DNA of 64,000 bases from Arthrobacter saudimassiliensis (GTDB taxonomy: Bacteria; Actinomycetota; Actinomycetes; Actinomycetales; Micrococcaceae), in NCBI GenBank assembly GCA_900016675.1, contig LN483070.1, positions 434,001 through 498,000 of the forward strand, read 5' to 3'. Below the pieces are notes generated by a model, which was not told where the DNA came from, did no database searches, and was given only the letters and a program-made list of their open reading frames with translations. The translations under genes and the position numbers were made by a program. Shown piece by piece: positions 16,690 to 26,511 of the stretch. How positions within the stretch are numbered: the stretch's first letter is position 1; the number at the start of each line of letters is the position of its first letter.

Positions 16690-17547
16690 CTAGCCCCGGC
16701 CCAGGTTGGCCGGCACGAGGCTGCGCAGCACGGCTGCCGCCCCGTCTTCGTGCACCGTTCCGGTGACCTCGTCGGCGGCCTCGAGGACCTCGGGCGGCGA
16801 ACCGCCCATGGCCACGCCCCGCGCGGCCCAGCCGAGCATTTCGATGTCGTTGCGTCCGTCGCCCAGGGCGACGGTGTCGGCGGGGTCGATGTCGAGCCGT
16901 CGGCGGACCTGCTCCAGGGCGCTGGCCTTGGAGACGCCGGCCGCGGCAATGTCCAGCCACGCGGTCCAGCCCACGGAGTAGGTGACGCCGTGCAGGCCGA
17001 TGGCGCCCACCGCCTCACCGAACTCCTCGGCGGTGCTGTCGGTGCTGAACACCACCACGCGGACCGCCTTGGCGCGGCGCATGTGCTCGAAATCCACGGC
17101 TTCGGCTTCGGCGCCGAAACTCGCGTCCTGGAACCGTTCGCTGGAGAGGAAGCGGCCGTCGGCGTCCTCCAGGGCGAACTTCGCCGTCGGCAGCTCGCGG
17201 CGCAGCGCGTCGAGGGCCGGCTGCGGGTCGAAGACCACGCGGTCCACCACGGACCAGCGTTCCGGCGAGGAAGCATCGATGCGCAGGGTGACGGCGCCGT
17301 TGGAGCAGACGCAGTACCCCTTGTCGATGCCGAGGCGCTCCACGATCGGCAGCGCCGCCCCGTAGGAGCGGCCGGTGGAGACGACGAGCTCGTGCCCGGA
17401 CCGGCGGGCCAGTTCGGCCGCCTCGCGGACGGCCTCGGACATGCGTCCGTCGTGGTCCACGAGGGTGCCGTCGACGTCGAGGGCGATCAGTTTGCGGGTG
17501 TCCTGGTTCAGCTGGTCTTCGATGCCAGCGGCAGTGAGAGATGTCAT
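16690..17547 (-). CDS. HAD-superfamily (Cof-type) phosphatase
   Basis: 285 aa. HAD motif I is LIALDVDGTLVD, with catalytic aspartates at about 26 and 28. Motif II is VVSTGRS and motif IV is VALGDGRNDIEML, with a type-IIB cap between. Cof-type enzymes hydrolyse sugar phosphates, nucleotides or cofactor phosphates; the substrate cannot be told from sequence. Start ATG 17547 places motif I at the normal distance. It follows serS after a hairpin. A second HAD of the same class is at 42510-43319. Confidence 0.85.
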   Translation of the reverse strand: MTSLTAAGIEDQLNQDTRKLIALDVDGTLVDHDGRMSEAVREAAELARRSGHELVVSTGRSYGAALPIVERLGIDKGYCVCSNGAVTLRIDASSPERWSVVDRVVFDPQPALDALRRELPTAKFALEDADGRFLSSERFQDASFGAEAEAVDFEHMRRAKAVRVVVFSTDSTAEEFGEAVGAIGLHGVTYSVGWTAWLDIAAAGVSKASALEQVRRRLDIDPADTVALGDGRNDIEMLGWAARGVAMGGSPPEVLEAADEVTGTVHEDGAAAVLRSLVPANLGRG

Positions 17548-17553
17548 CGACTC

Positions 17554-17559
17554 ATATAA
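17554..17559 (-). promoter_or_regulatory. leaderless -10 box TTATAT of the HAD gene
   Basis: TTATAT on the minus strand, six bases (GAGTCG) before the ATG at 17547, with no Shine-Dalgarno. Supports a transcript separate from serS. Confidence 0.4.
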
Positions 17560-17600
17560 GCAGACTTGGGAAAACCCCGATAGGACAGAGGCCACACCCC

Positions 17601-17641
17601 GGGTGAACGTCCGGTGTTCTTCGGAACCCGGCCGTTCACCC
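17601..17641 (-). terminator. serS terminator hairpin with UUCG-type loop
   Basis: GGGTGAACG (17601-17609) pairs with CGTTCACCC (17633-17641). Inside it CCGG-T-GTTC pairs with GAACCCGG around a TTCG loop with one bulge. Ten bases past the serS stop on the minus strand; no U-tract. Confidence 0.6.
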
Positions 17642-17650
17642 GGAGGACGG

Positions 17651-18928
17651 TCAGAGGACCGGCAGCACTTCCATGCCGCCCAGGTAGGGGCGCAGCGCGG
17701 CGGGCACGGTGACGGACCCGTCGGGGTTCTGGTGCTGCTCCAGGATCGCGACGATCCAGCGGGTGGTGGCCAGGGTGCCGTTGAGGGTCGCGACGGCGCG
17801 GGTGCCCTTGGCGTCGCCGCCCTGGCGTTCACGGATGTTCAGCCGGCGGGCCTGGTAGGTGGTGCAGTTGGAGGTGGAGGTCAGCTCCCGGTACCGGCCC
17901 TGCGTGGGCACCCAGGCCTCGCAGTCGAACTTGCGGGCGGCGGAGGTGCCGAGGTCCCCGGCGGCGGTGTCGATGACCCGGTAGGGCAGCTCCACCTTGG
18001 CCAGCATCTGCTCCTCCCAGTCCAGGAACCGGCGGTGCTCGGCCTCGGCGTCTTCGATCCGGGCGTAGCTGAACATCTCGACCTTGTTGAACTGGTGCAC
18101 CCGGATGATGCCGCGGGTGTCCTTGCCGTGGGAACCGGCCTCCCGCCGGTAGCAGGAGGACCAGCCGGCGTAGCGGACCGGCCCGTCGGAGAGGTCCATG
18201 ATCTCGTCGGCGTGGTAGCCGGCCAGCGGCACCTCGGAGGTGCCGACCAGGTAGAGGTCGTCTTCGGCCAGCCGGTAGATCTCGGCGTCGTGCGCGACGT
18301 CGAACCCGGTGCCCTGCATGGTTTCCGGGCGGACGAGGGTGGGGGTGATCATCGGTGTGAAGCCGTTGGCGACGGCCTGGTCCATGGCCATCTGCAGCAG
18401 CGCCAGCTCCAGGCGGGCGCCCACGCCCTTGAGGAAGTAGAACCGGGCGCCGGAAACCTTGGCGCCGCGTTCCATGTCGATGGCGCCGAGCAGCTCGCCG
18501 ATCTCCAGGTGGTCGCGGGGGGTGAAGCCTTCGGCCTCGAAGTCGCGGGGGGTGCCGACGGTCTTGAGCACCACGTAGTCGTCCTCGCCGCCGGCGGGCA
18601 CGCCGTCCTGGACGACGTTGGCCATGCGGCGGACCAGCTGCTCCTGCTCGGCCTGCAGCGAGTCGGCGGCGGCGCCGGCGGCCTTGACCGAGGCGGCAAG
18701 TTCCTTCACTTCGGCGAGCAGTGCCTGCTTCTCCTCGCCCTTGGCGGCGGCGACGCGCTTGCCGAAGGCGTTCTGTTCGGCGCGCAGGTTCTCGTACCGG
18801 GTCCGGGCCTCGCGGCGCGCGGTGTCGGCGGCGATGATGGCGTCGACCAGGCTCTCGTCCGCCAGCCGGGCGCGCTGGGAGGCGCGGAACTTTTCGGGGT
18901 TGTCGCGGAGCTCGTTTACATCGATCAC
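17651..18928 (-). CDS. serS: serine--tRNA ligase
   Basis: Class II seryl-tRNA synthetase. The N-terminal ~100 residues form the long coiled-coil arm that holds the tRNA-Ser variable arm ([19 protein letters not shown]). The core follows with [13 protein letters not shown], motif 2 [22 protein letters not shown] (broken here for length: residues CYRREAGS and [15 protein letters not shown]), and motif 3 [15 protein letters not shown]. 425 aa. Start is GTG 18928 ([11 protein letters not shown]), immediately downstream of a -10 box, so probably leaderless. Confidence 0.96.
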   Translation of the reverse strand: MIDVNELRDNPEKFRASQRARLADESLVDAIIAADTARREARTRYENLRAEQNAFGKRVAAAKGEEKQALLAEVKELAASVKAAGAAADSLQAEQEQLVRRMANVVQDGVPAGGEDDYVVLKTVGTPRDFEAEGFTPRDHLEIGELLGAIDMERGAKVSGARFYFLKGVGARLELALLQMAMDQAVANGFTPMITPTLVRPETMQGTGFDVAHDAEIYRLAEDDLYLVGTSEVPLAGYHADEIMDLSDGPVRYAGWSSCYRREAGSHGKDTRGIIRVHQFNKVEMFSYARIEDAEAEHRRFLDWEEQMLAKVELPYRVIDTAAGDLGTSAARKFDCEAWVPTQGRYRELTSTSNCTTYQARRLNIRERQGGDAKGTRAVATLNGTLATTRWIVAILEQHQNPDGSVTVPAALRPYLGGMEVLPVL

Positions 18929-18934
18929 GTGTCA

Positions 18935-18940
18935 AGACTA
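18935..18940 (-). promoter_or_regulatory. leaderless -10 box TAGTCT of serS
   Basis: TAGTCT followed by TGACAC and the GTG start of serS, on the minus strand. No Shine-Dalgarno is present. Confidence 0.5.
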
Positions 18941-18989
18941 CCGAACCGGCGCCCGATGCCCGCGCCGCGGGCGCCGCCTGCGCGGTGGC

Positions 18990-18995
18990 TATTCT
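18990..18995 (+). promoter_or_regulatory. -10 box TATTCT of the lipid-kinase gene
   Basis: TATTCT ten bases before the ATG at 19006; transcription would begin within a few bases of the start codon. Divergent from the serS box 50 bases away. Confidence 0.4.
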
Positions 18996-19005
18996 GGACA
19001 TCACC

Positions 19006-20112
19006 ATGCCCGTTGACTCCTCCTCCCTGCCCCTGCCGGCCGTGCCGGCCGCGGCCGCCGTCCTGGTCGGCGTCATCCTGGCCGTTGTCCTGGCCGTTGT
19101 CCTCGTGCTGCGCCGCCGTTCCCGGGCCGTTCCGCCGGCGCCCGGACCGCGGCCCGCCGGGCCGGCGGTGCAGGTGGCGATGGTGCGCAATCCCGTGAAG
19201 CTGGGCGCCGATGAGGCGGTGGAACTGGTCCGGCGGGCCTGCCGCGGGGCCGGCTGGCCGGAGCCCCTGGTGCTGGAGACCGCCGTCGAGGATCCGGGTT
19301 ACGGGCAGGCCCGCCGCGCGCTGGCCGCCGGGGCCGACGTCGTGCTCGCCGCCGGCGGCGACGGCACCGTCCGCGAGGTGGCCCGGGCGCTGGCCGGCAG
19401 CGGCACGCCGCTGGGGCTGGTGCCGCTGGGCACCGGGAACCTGCTGGCCCGGGCGCTGGACCTGCCGGTGGGCCGGCCCGAGGCCGCGGTGGCGGTGGCC
19501 CTGCACGGTGCCACCCGGCACATCGATGTGGGCCGGGTGGAACTGGAGAACGCGGTGACCGGCGCCCGGCACCGGGACGTCTTCCTGGTGATGGGCGGGA
19601 TCGGCGTGGATGCGGAGGTCATTGCCGCGACCCGTGACGACCTGAAGCGGTGGGTGGGCTGGCTGGCGTACAGCGAGGCGGGGCTGCGCCTGCTGATGCG
19701 CCCGCAGCGCCGGACCCGGATGTCGGTTTCGCTCGACGGCGGCGCGGGGCAGGCCCGCAAGGCCCGCACGGTGCTGTTCGCCAACACCGGGCGGATGCCG
19801 GCGGGCATTGAGTTCATTCCCGATGCCCGTCTGGACGACGGGCGGCTGGACGTGGTGGTGGTCAGCCCGCGGAGCATGCTCGGCTGGGCCTGGGTGGCCG
19901 GCAAGGCGGTGACGGGTTACCGGCGCGACATCCCGGTCATCGAATACCTGGGTTCGCGGCGGGTCACGGTGAGCGTGGAGGACCCCACGGCCACCCAGCT
20001 GGACGGGGACGTGACCGGCGAGGCGACCACGGTGAGCGCCTGGGTGGAGCCGCTGGCCCTCGGCGTGCGGGTGGAGTCGCTGCCGGCACACGGAACGGGC
20101 CGGAACCCGTAG
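19006..20112 (+). CDS. diacylglycerol kinase family (lipid/sphingosine kinase-like) protein
   Basis: 368 aa. An N-terminal membrane anchor (residues ~17-35, AAVLVGVILAVVLAVVLVL) is followed by a DAGK catalytic domain with the ATP-binding GGDGT at 117-121 and the PLGTGNLLAR signature. A C-terminal LCB5-type half contains FANTGRMPAGIEFIPDA and LDGDVTGE. The family phosphorylates diacylglycerol or similar lipids. Start ATG 19006 chosen over a GTG at 18985 because a -10 box lies between them. The last codons form half of a terminator hairpin. Confidence 0.88.
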   Translation: MPVDSSSLPLPAVPAAAAVLVGVILAVVLAVVLVLRRRSRAVPPAPGPRPAGPAVQVAMVRNPVKLGADEAVELVRRACRGAGWPEPLVLETAVEDPGYGQARRALAAGADVVLAAGGDGTVREVARALAGSGTPLGLVPLGTGNLLARALDLPVGRPEAAVAVALHGATRHIDVGRVELENAVTGARHRDVFLVMGGIGVDAEVIAATRDDLKRWVGWLAYSEAGLRLLMRPQRRTRMSVSLDGGAGQARKARTVLFANTGRMPAGIEFIPDARLDDGRLDVVVVSPRSMLGWAWVAGKAVTGYRRDIPVIEYLGSRRVTVSVEDPTATQLDGDVTGEATTVSAWVEPLALGVRVESLPAHGTGRNP

Positions 20113-20127
20113 CGGATTCCGGCCCGT
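20095..20127 (+). terminator. terminator overlapping the lipid-kinase stop codon
   Basis: ACGGGCCGGAA (20095-20105) pairs with TTCCGGCCCGT (20117-20127). The left arm encodes the last residues of the lipid kinase. It lies 19 bases from the stop of the convergent small gene and may serve both strands. Confidence 0.6.
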
Positions 20128-20146
20128 GCACGTGAAGGCGGGAGAG

Positions 20147-20458
20147 CTAGTTCCCGGTGCCCTCGGAGTCGGTGTAGCCGCCCTTCTCCTCCCCGGAGTC
20201 CCGGGAAGGGGCACCCTTGGCGCCGTCGGCGTCGGTGTACTCACCCTCGGCCGCCGCGTAGGTGCCCTGGTCGGTGGCGGGCACGTTGGTGTTCATGGAC
20301 GGCTTGGAGGCCTGCTCGCGGATGAGCGCCTCCTCCTCGGCGAAGCGGATGTCGTTGCCCTGGTCGCCGACGTCGCCGCGCAGGTTGTCGTCGTTCTGCG
20401 CCTGGCCGCTGGGGCTGGGGTCGCGCAGCTGTTCCTGGTTCTCGGGATATTCGCTCAT
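20147..20458 (-). CDS. small acidic hydrophilic protein with YTDxxG repeats
   Basis: 103 aa, almost free of hydrophobic residues and rich in Asp, Glu, Gly, Asn and Gln, so probably disordered. The C-terminal half carries a degenerate repeat: GTYAAAEG, GEYTDADG and GGYTDSEG. ATG 20458 (MSEYPENQEQL) has AAAGGAAG upstream at normal spacing, whereas a longer in-frame start lacks one. Good codon bias and a proper ribosome site argue for a real gene. I do not recognise a characterised family and no function can be assigned. Confidence 0.7.
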   Translation of the reverse strand: MSEYPENQEQLRDPSPSGQAQNDDNLRGDVGDQGNDIRFAEEEALIREQASKPSMNTNVPATDQGTYAAAEGEYTDADGAKGAPSRDSGEEKGGYTDSEGTGN

Positions 20459-20558
20459 GGTCGGAACTTCCTTTCGGTCGACTGTCATCAGCATACTTAT
20501 GATTGGCCGGCGGGAAAAGCCCGGCCCGTTCGGGGCGGTGCGGTTCCGGGGCGCCGGG

Positions 20559-21530
20559 CTAGTCCGTGAGCATCAGCCGGACGGCGGTTTCCGATCCGGA
20601 ATAGCCGGTCACCGGGATCACTTCGCCGTCGAAGAACCGGTCCACCACCCGGGGATCGATGTACGACTTGCGGGCGACGGCGGGAGTGTTGCCCAGGTGC
20701 TCGGCGACGCTGCGCGCCGTTGCCGCCACGGCCTGCTGCCGCGCCCGCTTGGTGGTCGCCTCCCCGAAGGCCCGGGCCAGGTGCATGGCGGCGACCACCG
20801 TCGCCTGCCAGGTGCGGAAGTCCTTCGCCGTGAAGTCCTGCCCCACGATCTCCTTGAGGAAGGCGTTCAGCGACGCGCCGTCGGTGCTGTGCCAGGCGCC
20901 GTCGGCCCCGACATAGGCCAGGGCGGTATCGGCCCCGGGGCGCTCCAGCATGGGGGCCAGCGCGGCCACCAGGTCGGGGTCGGTGATGGAGGTGTGCCAT
21001 TCCTGGCCGCTCTTGCCCGGAAAGTCGAACCGGACCTCGTCGCCGTCCACGCTGACGTGCTCCACCCGGAGGGTGGTGGTGCCGTAGGAGCCGTTCGCCT
21101 CGGCATAGCGCGTTCCGCCCACGCGCAGGGCTCCGGCGTCGATGATCCGCAGCGCCGCAGCGTAGGCGCGCGCCGGGCCGACGCCGTCGTCGCGCAGGTG
21201 CTTGGTGATCAGCCGGCGCGCCGCGGGCAGGGCCTGCGCAAAGGCCAGCGCCCGGTCGAACTTTTCCCGGTCCTTCATTTCCCGCCAGTGCGGGTGGTAG
21301 AGGTACTGGCGCCGTCCGGCGGCGTCGGTGCCGGTGGCCTGGATGTGGCCGTTGGGGTAGGGGCTGATCCACACGTCCTGCCAGGCCGGCGGAATGGCCA
21401 GGGAGCGGATGCGCTCCAGGGTCTGCCGGTCCGTGACCTTCTGTCCGCGGGCGTCGCTGTACGAAAAGCCCCGTCCGTGCCGACGGCGCGTCAGGCCGGG
21501 CCGCTCACAGTTGCTTCGGCGCAGTCGCAT
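20559..21530 (-). CDS. DNA topoisomerase IB
   Basis: 323-aa bacterial type IB topoisomerase (poxvirus-like), relaxing supercoils through a 3'-phosphotyrosyl link. The N-terminal domain includes the GRGFSYSDARGQKV and AIPPAWQDVWI blocks. The catalytic domain has RVGGTRYAEANGSYGTTTLR with an active-site Arg. The Lys-bearing strand is FDFPGKSGQEWH and the C-terminal tyrosine sits in ARKSYIDPRVV. These enzymes are accessory to gyrase/TopA. Start ATG 21530 has GAGGAGAGG upstream. Confidence 0.93.
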   Translation of the reverse strand: MRLRRSNCERPGLTRRRHGRGFSYSDARGQKVTDRQTLERIRSLAIPPAWQDVWISPYPNGHIQATGTDAAGRRQYLYHPHWREMKDREKFDRALAFAQALPAARRLITKHLRDDGVGPARAYAAALRIIDAGALRVGGTRYAEANGSYGTTTLRVEHVSVDGDEVRFDFPGKSGQEWHTSITDPDLVAALAPMLERPGADTALAYVGADGAWHSTDGASLNAFLKEIVGQDFTAKDFRTWQATVVAAMHLARAFGEATTKRARQQAVAATARSVAEHLGNTPAVARKSYIDPRVVDRFFDGEVIPVTGYSGSETAVRLMLTD

Positions 21531-21568
21531 GCGTGCCTCTCCTCGCCCGGGCCGGGGCCCGCCGTGTC

Positions 21569-22522
21569 CTACCCCTGTTCTTCCCCGCGGACGAGGCCTT
21601 CAAACCAGGCGTCGGCCGCTTCGAAGGCCTCGTTGCGGTTGTGCCGGGCCACGGTGTGCTCCCGGCCGTCGGCCCGGGGATAGGAACCGAGGAACCGCAG
21701 GCCCGGACTGATCCGGTGCAGGCCCTTGAGCGCCGCGGCCATCCTGGCGTCCAGGATGTGCCCGTCGGCGTCGATGCTGAAGAAGTAATCCCCCAGGTAC
21801 TGCCCGGTGGGCCGCGATTCGATCCGGCTGAGGTTCACTCCCCGGGTGGAGAAGTGCCCGAGCATCTCCATCAGCGCGCCGGGGTGGTCATCCGGCAGCG
21901 GCACCACCAGCGTGGTCTTGTCCGCCCCGGTGGGCTCGGGCAGGTCGCCCGGGCGGCTGATCAGGACGAATCGGGTGACCGCGTCGGCGACGTCGCCGAT
22001 GTCCTTGGCCAGGACGTCCAGGCCCAGCTTTTCGGCGACGAACGGGGCGGAGATCGCCGCGTCGTAGCCCGGCCGCTCCCCCGCGAGGCCCACGGCGGCG
22101 GCCGCGGTGGAGGACGCCGGTACGTATTCCGCCTCAGGAATATGGGCGGCGGCCCAGCTGCGGCACTGCGCCCAGGCGTGCGAATGCGTGGACACGGAGC
22201 GGATGTCGGCCAGTTCCAGTCCCGGCCGGACGGAGAGCACGAAGGTGATCGGCACCAGGATCTCGCGCAGGATCCGCAGGCTGCTGCCGGCGGAGATCGC
22301 ATCGAGGGTGGCGCTGACGCCGCCCTCCACGGAGTTTTCTATCGGCACGACCGCGGCGTCGGCCCCGCCGCTGCGCACCAGCTCCAGGGCGGCCGTGACG
22401 CTGGTGGCCGGAATCCGGCGCGCCTGCCCCGCCCCCGGCACCTGCAGCAGCGCCGCTTCCGTAAACGTCCCCTCGGGGCCCAGGAACGTATAGACGGGAG
22501 CGGGCGCCGGAACCGCGCTCAT
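21569..22522 (-). CDS. pheA: prephenate dehydratase
   Basis: Converts prephenate to phenylpyruvate in phenylalanine synthesis. The catalytic domain shows FLGPEGTFTEAAL, VVPIENSVEGGVSATLD and the catalytic T-R-F in DAVTRFVLI. The C-terminal ACT domain (from TTLVVPLPDDHPGALMEML) contains NLSRIESRPTGQ, the ESRP feedback motif for phenylalanine. 317 aa from ATG 22522, overlapping the rhodanese stop by 4 bases. No chorismate mutase domain is fused. Confidence 0.95.
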   Translation of the reverse strand: MSAVPAPAPVYTFLGPEGTFTEAALLQVPGAGQARRIPATSVTAALELVRSGGADAAVVPIENSVEGGVSATLDAISAGSSLRILREILVPITFVLSVRPGLELADIRSVSTHSHAWAQCRSWAAAHIPEAEYVPASSTAAAAVGLAGERPGYDAAISAPFVAEKLGLDVLAKDIGDVADAVTRFVLISRPGDLPEPTGADKTTLVVPLPDDHPGALMEMLGHFSTRGVNLSRIESRPTGQYLGDYFFSIDADGHILDARMAAALKGLHRISPGLRFLGSYPRADGREHTVARHNRNEAFEAADAWFEGLVRGEEQG

Positions 22523-22836
22523 ACGACGGTGGGCTCCTGGCCGTTCTCCGACACCATCGGCTTGCCGGCTTCCAGCCAGGCACCCATGCCGCCGGTGACG
22601 TTCACGGCCGAGTATCCGTTGGCCTCCAGCCACTGCGTGGCGCGGGCGCTGCGGCCGCCGGTCCGGCAGATCACCGCGACGTCGGTGTCCGGGTCCAGCT
22701 CGCCCAGCCGGTCGGGCAGCTGGTCGAGGGGAATGTGCAGGGCGCCTTCGGCGTGTCCGGCGGCCCATTCGTAGTCCTCGCGGACGTCCAGGACGACGGC
22801 GTCGCCGGTCAGGGATTCGACTGATACGTTTTCCAT
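22519..22836 (-). CDS. single-domain rhodanese
   Basis: 105 aa, one rhodanese fold. The active-site loop is CRTGGRS, with catalytic Cys followed by the cradle ending in Arg-Ser. Start of domain (VVLDVREDYEWAAGHAEGALHIPL) and VTGGMGAWLEAG near the end are typical. Likely sulfurtransferase moving a sulfane sulfur; partner unknown. Translationally coupled to pheA by a 4-base overlap. Confidence 0.88.
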   Translation of the reverse strand: MENVSVESLTGDAVVLDVREDYEWAAGHAEGALHIPLDQLPDRLGELDPDTDVAVICRTGGRSARATQWLEANGYSAVNVTGGMGAWLEAGKPMVSENGQEPTVV

Positions 22837-22987
22837 GTCACCTGTCCTCAGGTCGGTGCGGGCGCAGGCCTGCCGGCCCGCGGTCTGTTCCCGGCATCCA
22901 GCCTATAGCGGCCGGGGGCGGGCAGGAACAACGGTGACGCGCCCCGCCCGCTCCGGCTTTCACCGCCGCAGGCACAGAAAGGCCGCC

Positions 22988-24442
22988 ATGGCTGAACTCC
23001 ACCGCCTGACCGCCCTCCAGCTCCGCGACGAACTCGCCGCCGGCCGGGTGGGCGCCGTCGAGACGGCCGAGCATTTCCTGGCCCGCATCGCAGACCTGAA
23101 CCCCCTGCTCGGCGCGTTCCTGCGCGTGACCCCGGAGGCGGCGCTGGACGCGGCGCGCGCGGCCGACGCCCGGCGCGCCGCCGGCGGCGACCTGCCGCCC
23201 CTGCACGGCCTGCCGCTGGCCCACAAGGACCTGACCGACGTCGCCGGCGTGCCGACCACCATGGGCAGCGCCGCGGTGGATGCGTGGGTGCCGAAGGCCG
23301 ACGCCCCGCTGCCGGCCGTGCTGCGGCGCGCCGGAGCCCTCAGCCTCGGCAAGACCCAGGTCCCCGAGTTCGGGCTGAGCAGCTACAGCGAAAACCTGGT
23401 GGGCCCGCCGGCCCGCAACCCGTACGCCACGGACCGCAGTCCGGGCGGCTCCTCCGGCGGCAGCGCCGCCGCCGTGGCGGCCGGACTGCTGCCGTTCGCG
23501 CCGGGAACCGACGGCGGCGGCTCGATCCGCATTCCGGCCGCGGCCACCGGCATCATCGGTCTCAAGCCCTCCCGCGGCAGGGTACCGTCCGGATCCGGCC
23601 AGTCCGACCTGGGCCAGTTCGTCGTCGCCGGGCCGCTGGCCCGGACGGCCGCGGACGCCGCGCTGATGCTCGATGCGCTGATCGATGAACCGCTGCACCG
23701 GGCGACCGCGGCGCCGCCGGACCCCCAGCTGGACGGCCCCGCCACGGCCCCGAACCACGGGCCGTATCTCTCCGCGGCCCTGCGCGCCGAGGGCCGGTAC
23801 CGGATCGGGGTAAGCACCGCGTCGCCGTTCGCCTCCCGGCTGGACATCCGGCTGGAGGATGAGGCCCTGGACGCGCTGGCGGCCGGTGAGGCGGCGCTCC
23901 GCGCAGCCGGACACACGGTCGACGAAGCGGCCCTCCGATATGACGCCCGGTACCCCGACGCCTTCGGCCTGGTCTGGACCGCTGCCCTGGCCAACCTGCC
24001 GCTCGGCCCCGGCCGCGAGGAGGACCTGACCCCCCTGACCGCCGTCATGCGCCGGCGGGACCTGCAGCGCTCGGCGGCGGACCTGGCCGACGCCGTCGAC
24101 GTCCTCCGCCGCTTCGAGGAGGACACGATCCGGGCCTTCAGCGACTGGGACATGATCCTGACCCCGACCCTGGCCATGGAGCCGCGGCCGATCGGCTGGT
24201 ACGGAACCGACGCCGACGAGGATTACGCGCGCCAGTGCCTATACTCCCCCTTCACATCGCTGGTGAACGTGTGCGGGCTGCCGGCCGTCAGCCTGCCGGT
24301 GCACCGGACGGCCGCCGGGCTGCCGATGGGCGTGCAGCTGATCGGCCGCCCCGGAGCGGAGGCCTCGCTGCTGGCGGTGGCCGCGCAGCTGGAGGCCGCC
24401 GGAAACTACATCGGAGGCCCGCCGGCGCCGTTTTCGGCCTAG
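22988..24442 (+). CDS. amidase signature family hydrolase
   Basis: 484 aa. The amidase Ser-cisSer-Lys triad is present: Lys in HKDLTDVAGVPT, cis-Ser in SPGGSSGGSAAAVAAG, and the nucleophile Ser in GTDGGGSIRIPAA. The C-terminal end (GLPMGVQLIGRPGAEASLL) is standard. It is not obviously GatA, since no gatB or gatC is nearby, so the substrate is open. Start ATG 22988 has GAAAGG at good spacing. It runs divergently from the rhodanese-pheA pair. Confidence 0.9.
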   Translation: MAELHRLTALQLRDELAAGRVGAVETAEHFLARIADLNPLLGAFLRVTPEAALDAARAADARRAAGGDLPPLHGLPLAHKDLTDVAGVPTTMGSAAVDAWVPKADAPLPAVLRRAGALSLGKTQVPEFGLSSYSENLVGPPARNPYATDRSPGGSSGGSAAAVAAGLLPFAPGTDGGGSIRIPAAATGIIGLKPSRGRVPSGSGQSDLGQFVVAGPLARTAADAALMLDALIDEPLHRATAAPPDPQLDGPATAPNHGPYLSAALRAEGRYRIGVSTASPFASRLDIRLEDEALDALAAGEAALRAAGHTVDEAALRYDARYPDAFGLVWTAALANLPLGPGREEDLTPLTAVMRRRDLQRSAADLADAVDVLRRFEEDTIRAFSDWDMILTPTLAMEPRPIGWYGTDADEDYARQCLYSPFTSLVNVCGLPAVSLPVHRTAAGLPMGVQLIGRPGAEASLLAVAAQLEAAGNYIGGPPAPFSA

Positions 24443-24524
24443 TTTCGCTATGAGATTTCTCACCTGCAGTGTGTCGGTGGGCGCGCCACGCCGGGCATCA
24501 CCGGCACACGGGGCCGAAAGCGGA

Positions 24525-24530
24525 CATAAT
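24525..24530 (+). promoter_or_regulatory. -10 box CATAAT of the POT transporter
   Basis: CATAAT 20 bases before the ATG at 24551. An ATG at 24543 between them leads to a stop after three codons and is not the start. No clear -35. Confidence 0.4.
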
Positions 24531-24550
24531 CCCGGTGCGACCATGGACGG

Positions 24551-26014
<1,464 letters not shown>

Positions 26015-26053
26015 CCCCCGGGCCATAAGCCTGCTGATAAACTCTTCGCACTC

Positions 26054-26076
26054 CGGGCCGGATGCTTCCCGGCCCG
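26054..26076 (+). terminator. hairpin between the POT gene and the small acidic gene
   Basis: CGGGCCGG (26054-26061) pairs with CCGGCCCG (26069-26076) around seven bases, 40 bases past the transporter stop. It may end the transporter mRNA or sit in the leader of the next gene; a TAAACT box at 26037-26042 lies just before it. Confidence 0.4.
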
Positions 26077-26101
26077 GCCACCAGATGCGAGGAGGCAGCC
26101 C

Positions 26102-26302
26102 ATGGGCGACGACAGCACCGACAACCCGATCGGCAACGCGGCGGAGAACCTCATCCGGGGCGGCGCGGACGACGGCCCCACCCCCACAGGGGACCAGGGC
26201 CACGCCGACCAGCGGACCGATGTACACGCAAGCATCAGCGAAGGCTCCAACGCCGAGGAGGACGGCGCCGGTGCGGCCGGTTCGCCGGACCGCTCCGCCT
26301 GA
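26102..26302 (+). CDS. small acidic hydrophilic protein
   Basis: 66 aa, rich in Asp, Gly, Ala and Glu with no hydrophobic stretch (MGDDSTDNPIGNAAENLI at the start). A strong GAGGAGG lies nine bases upstream and a terminator follows 13 bases after the stop, so it looks like a complete monocistronic gene. Composition resembles the acidic protein at 20147-20458 but without the YTD repeat. No function can be assigned. Confidence 0.6.
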   Translation: MGDDSTDNPIGNAAENLIRGGADDGPTPTGDQGHADQRTDVHASISEGSNAEEDGAGAAGSPDRSA

Positions 26303-26314
26303 TCAGCACGCACA

Positions 26315-26346
26315 GGGTGCGGCATCCCGACAGGGGTGCCGCACCC
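26315..26346 (+). terminator. terminator after the small acidic gene
   Basis: GGGTGCGGCA (26315-26324) pairs with TGCCGCACCC (26337-26346), with additional CCC/GGG pairing inside the loop. Confidence 0.6.
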
Positions 26347-26493
26347 TTCGTGTTTCCCCCGTTTTATTACGTCCCGAACCTGCTGCCGGCTTTGGACAGC
26401 ACGTCCGCCCGCACGGTTCCGGTGCGACGAATCGTTCCGCCAGCCCGGCGATGAATGTTGAATTGTCCATTCATGAGCCGACCTGTTAGACAA

Positions 26494-26509
26494 TGTGACT
26501 GCGCTCACA
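26494..26509 (+). promoter_or_regulatory. perfect CRP/GlxR-type operator TGTGACTGCGCTCACA
   Basis: TGTGA-N6-TCACA with no mismatch to the CRP/GlxR consensus. Its centre is about 22 bases upstream of the transcription start expected from the TACTAT box, inside the core promoter. Binding there would normally repress. Confidence 0.6.
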
Positions 26510-26511
26510 GC

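Noticed and set aside
22988-24442. Annotation of the amidase as GatA
   Set aside because: No gatB or gatC in the neighbourhood and the gene stands alone; the signature alone does not distinguish GatA from other amidases.
24451-24462. TGAGA-TT-TCTCA dyad after the amidase stop
   Set aside because: Arms of only five bases, and the position between two same-strand genes gives no clear role. It could be chance, so it is not listed as a regulatory site.
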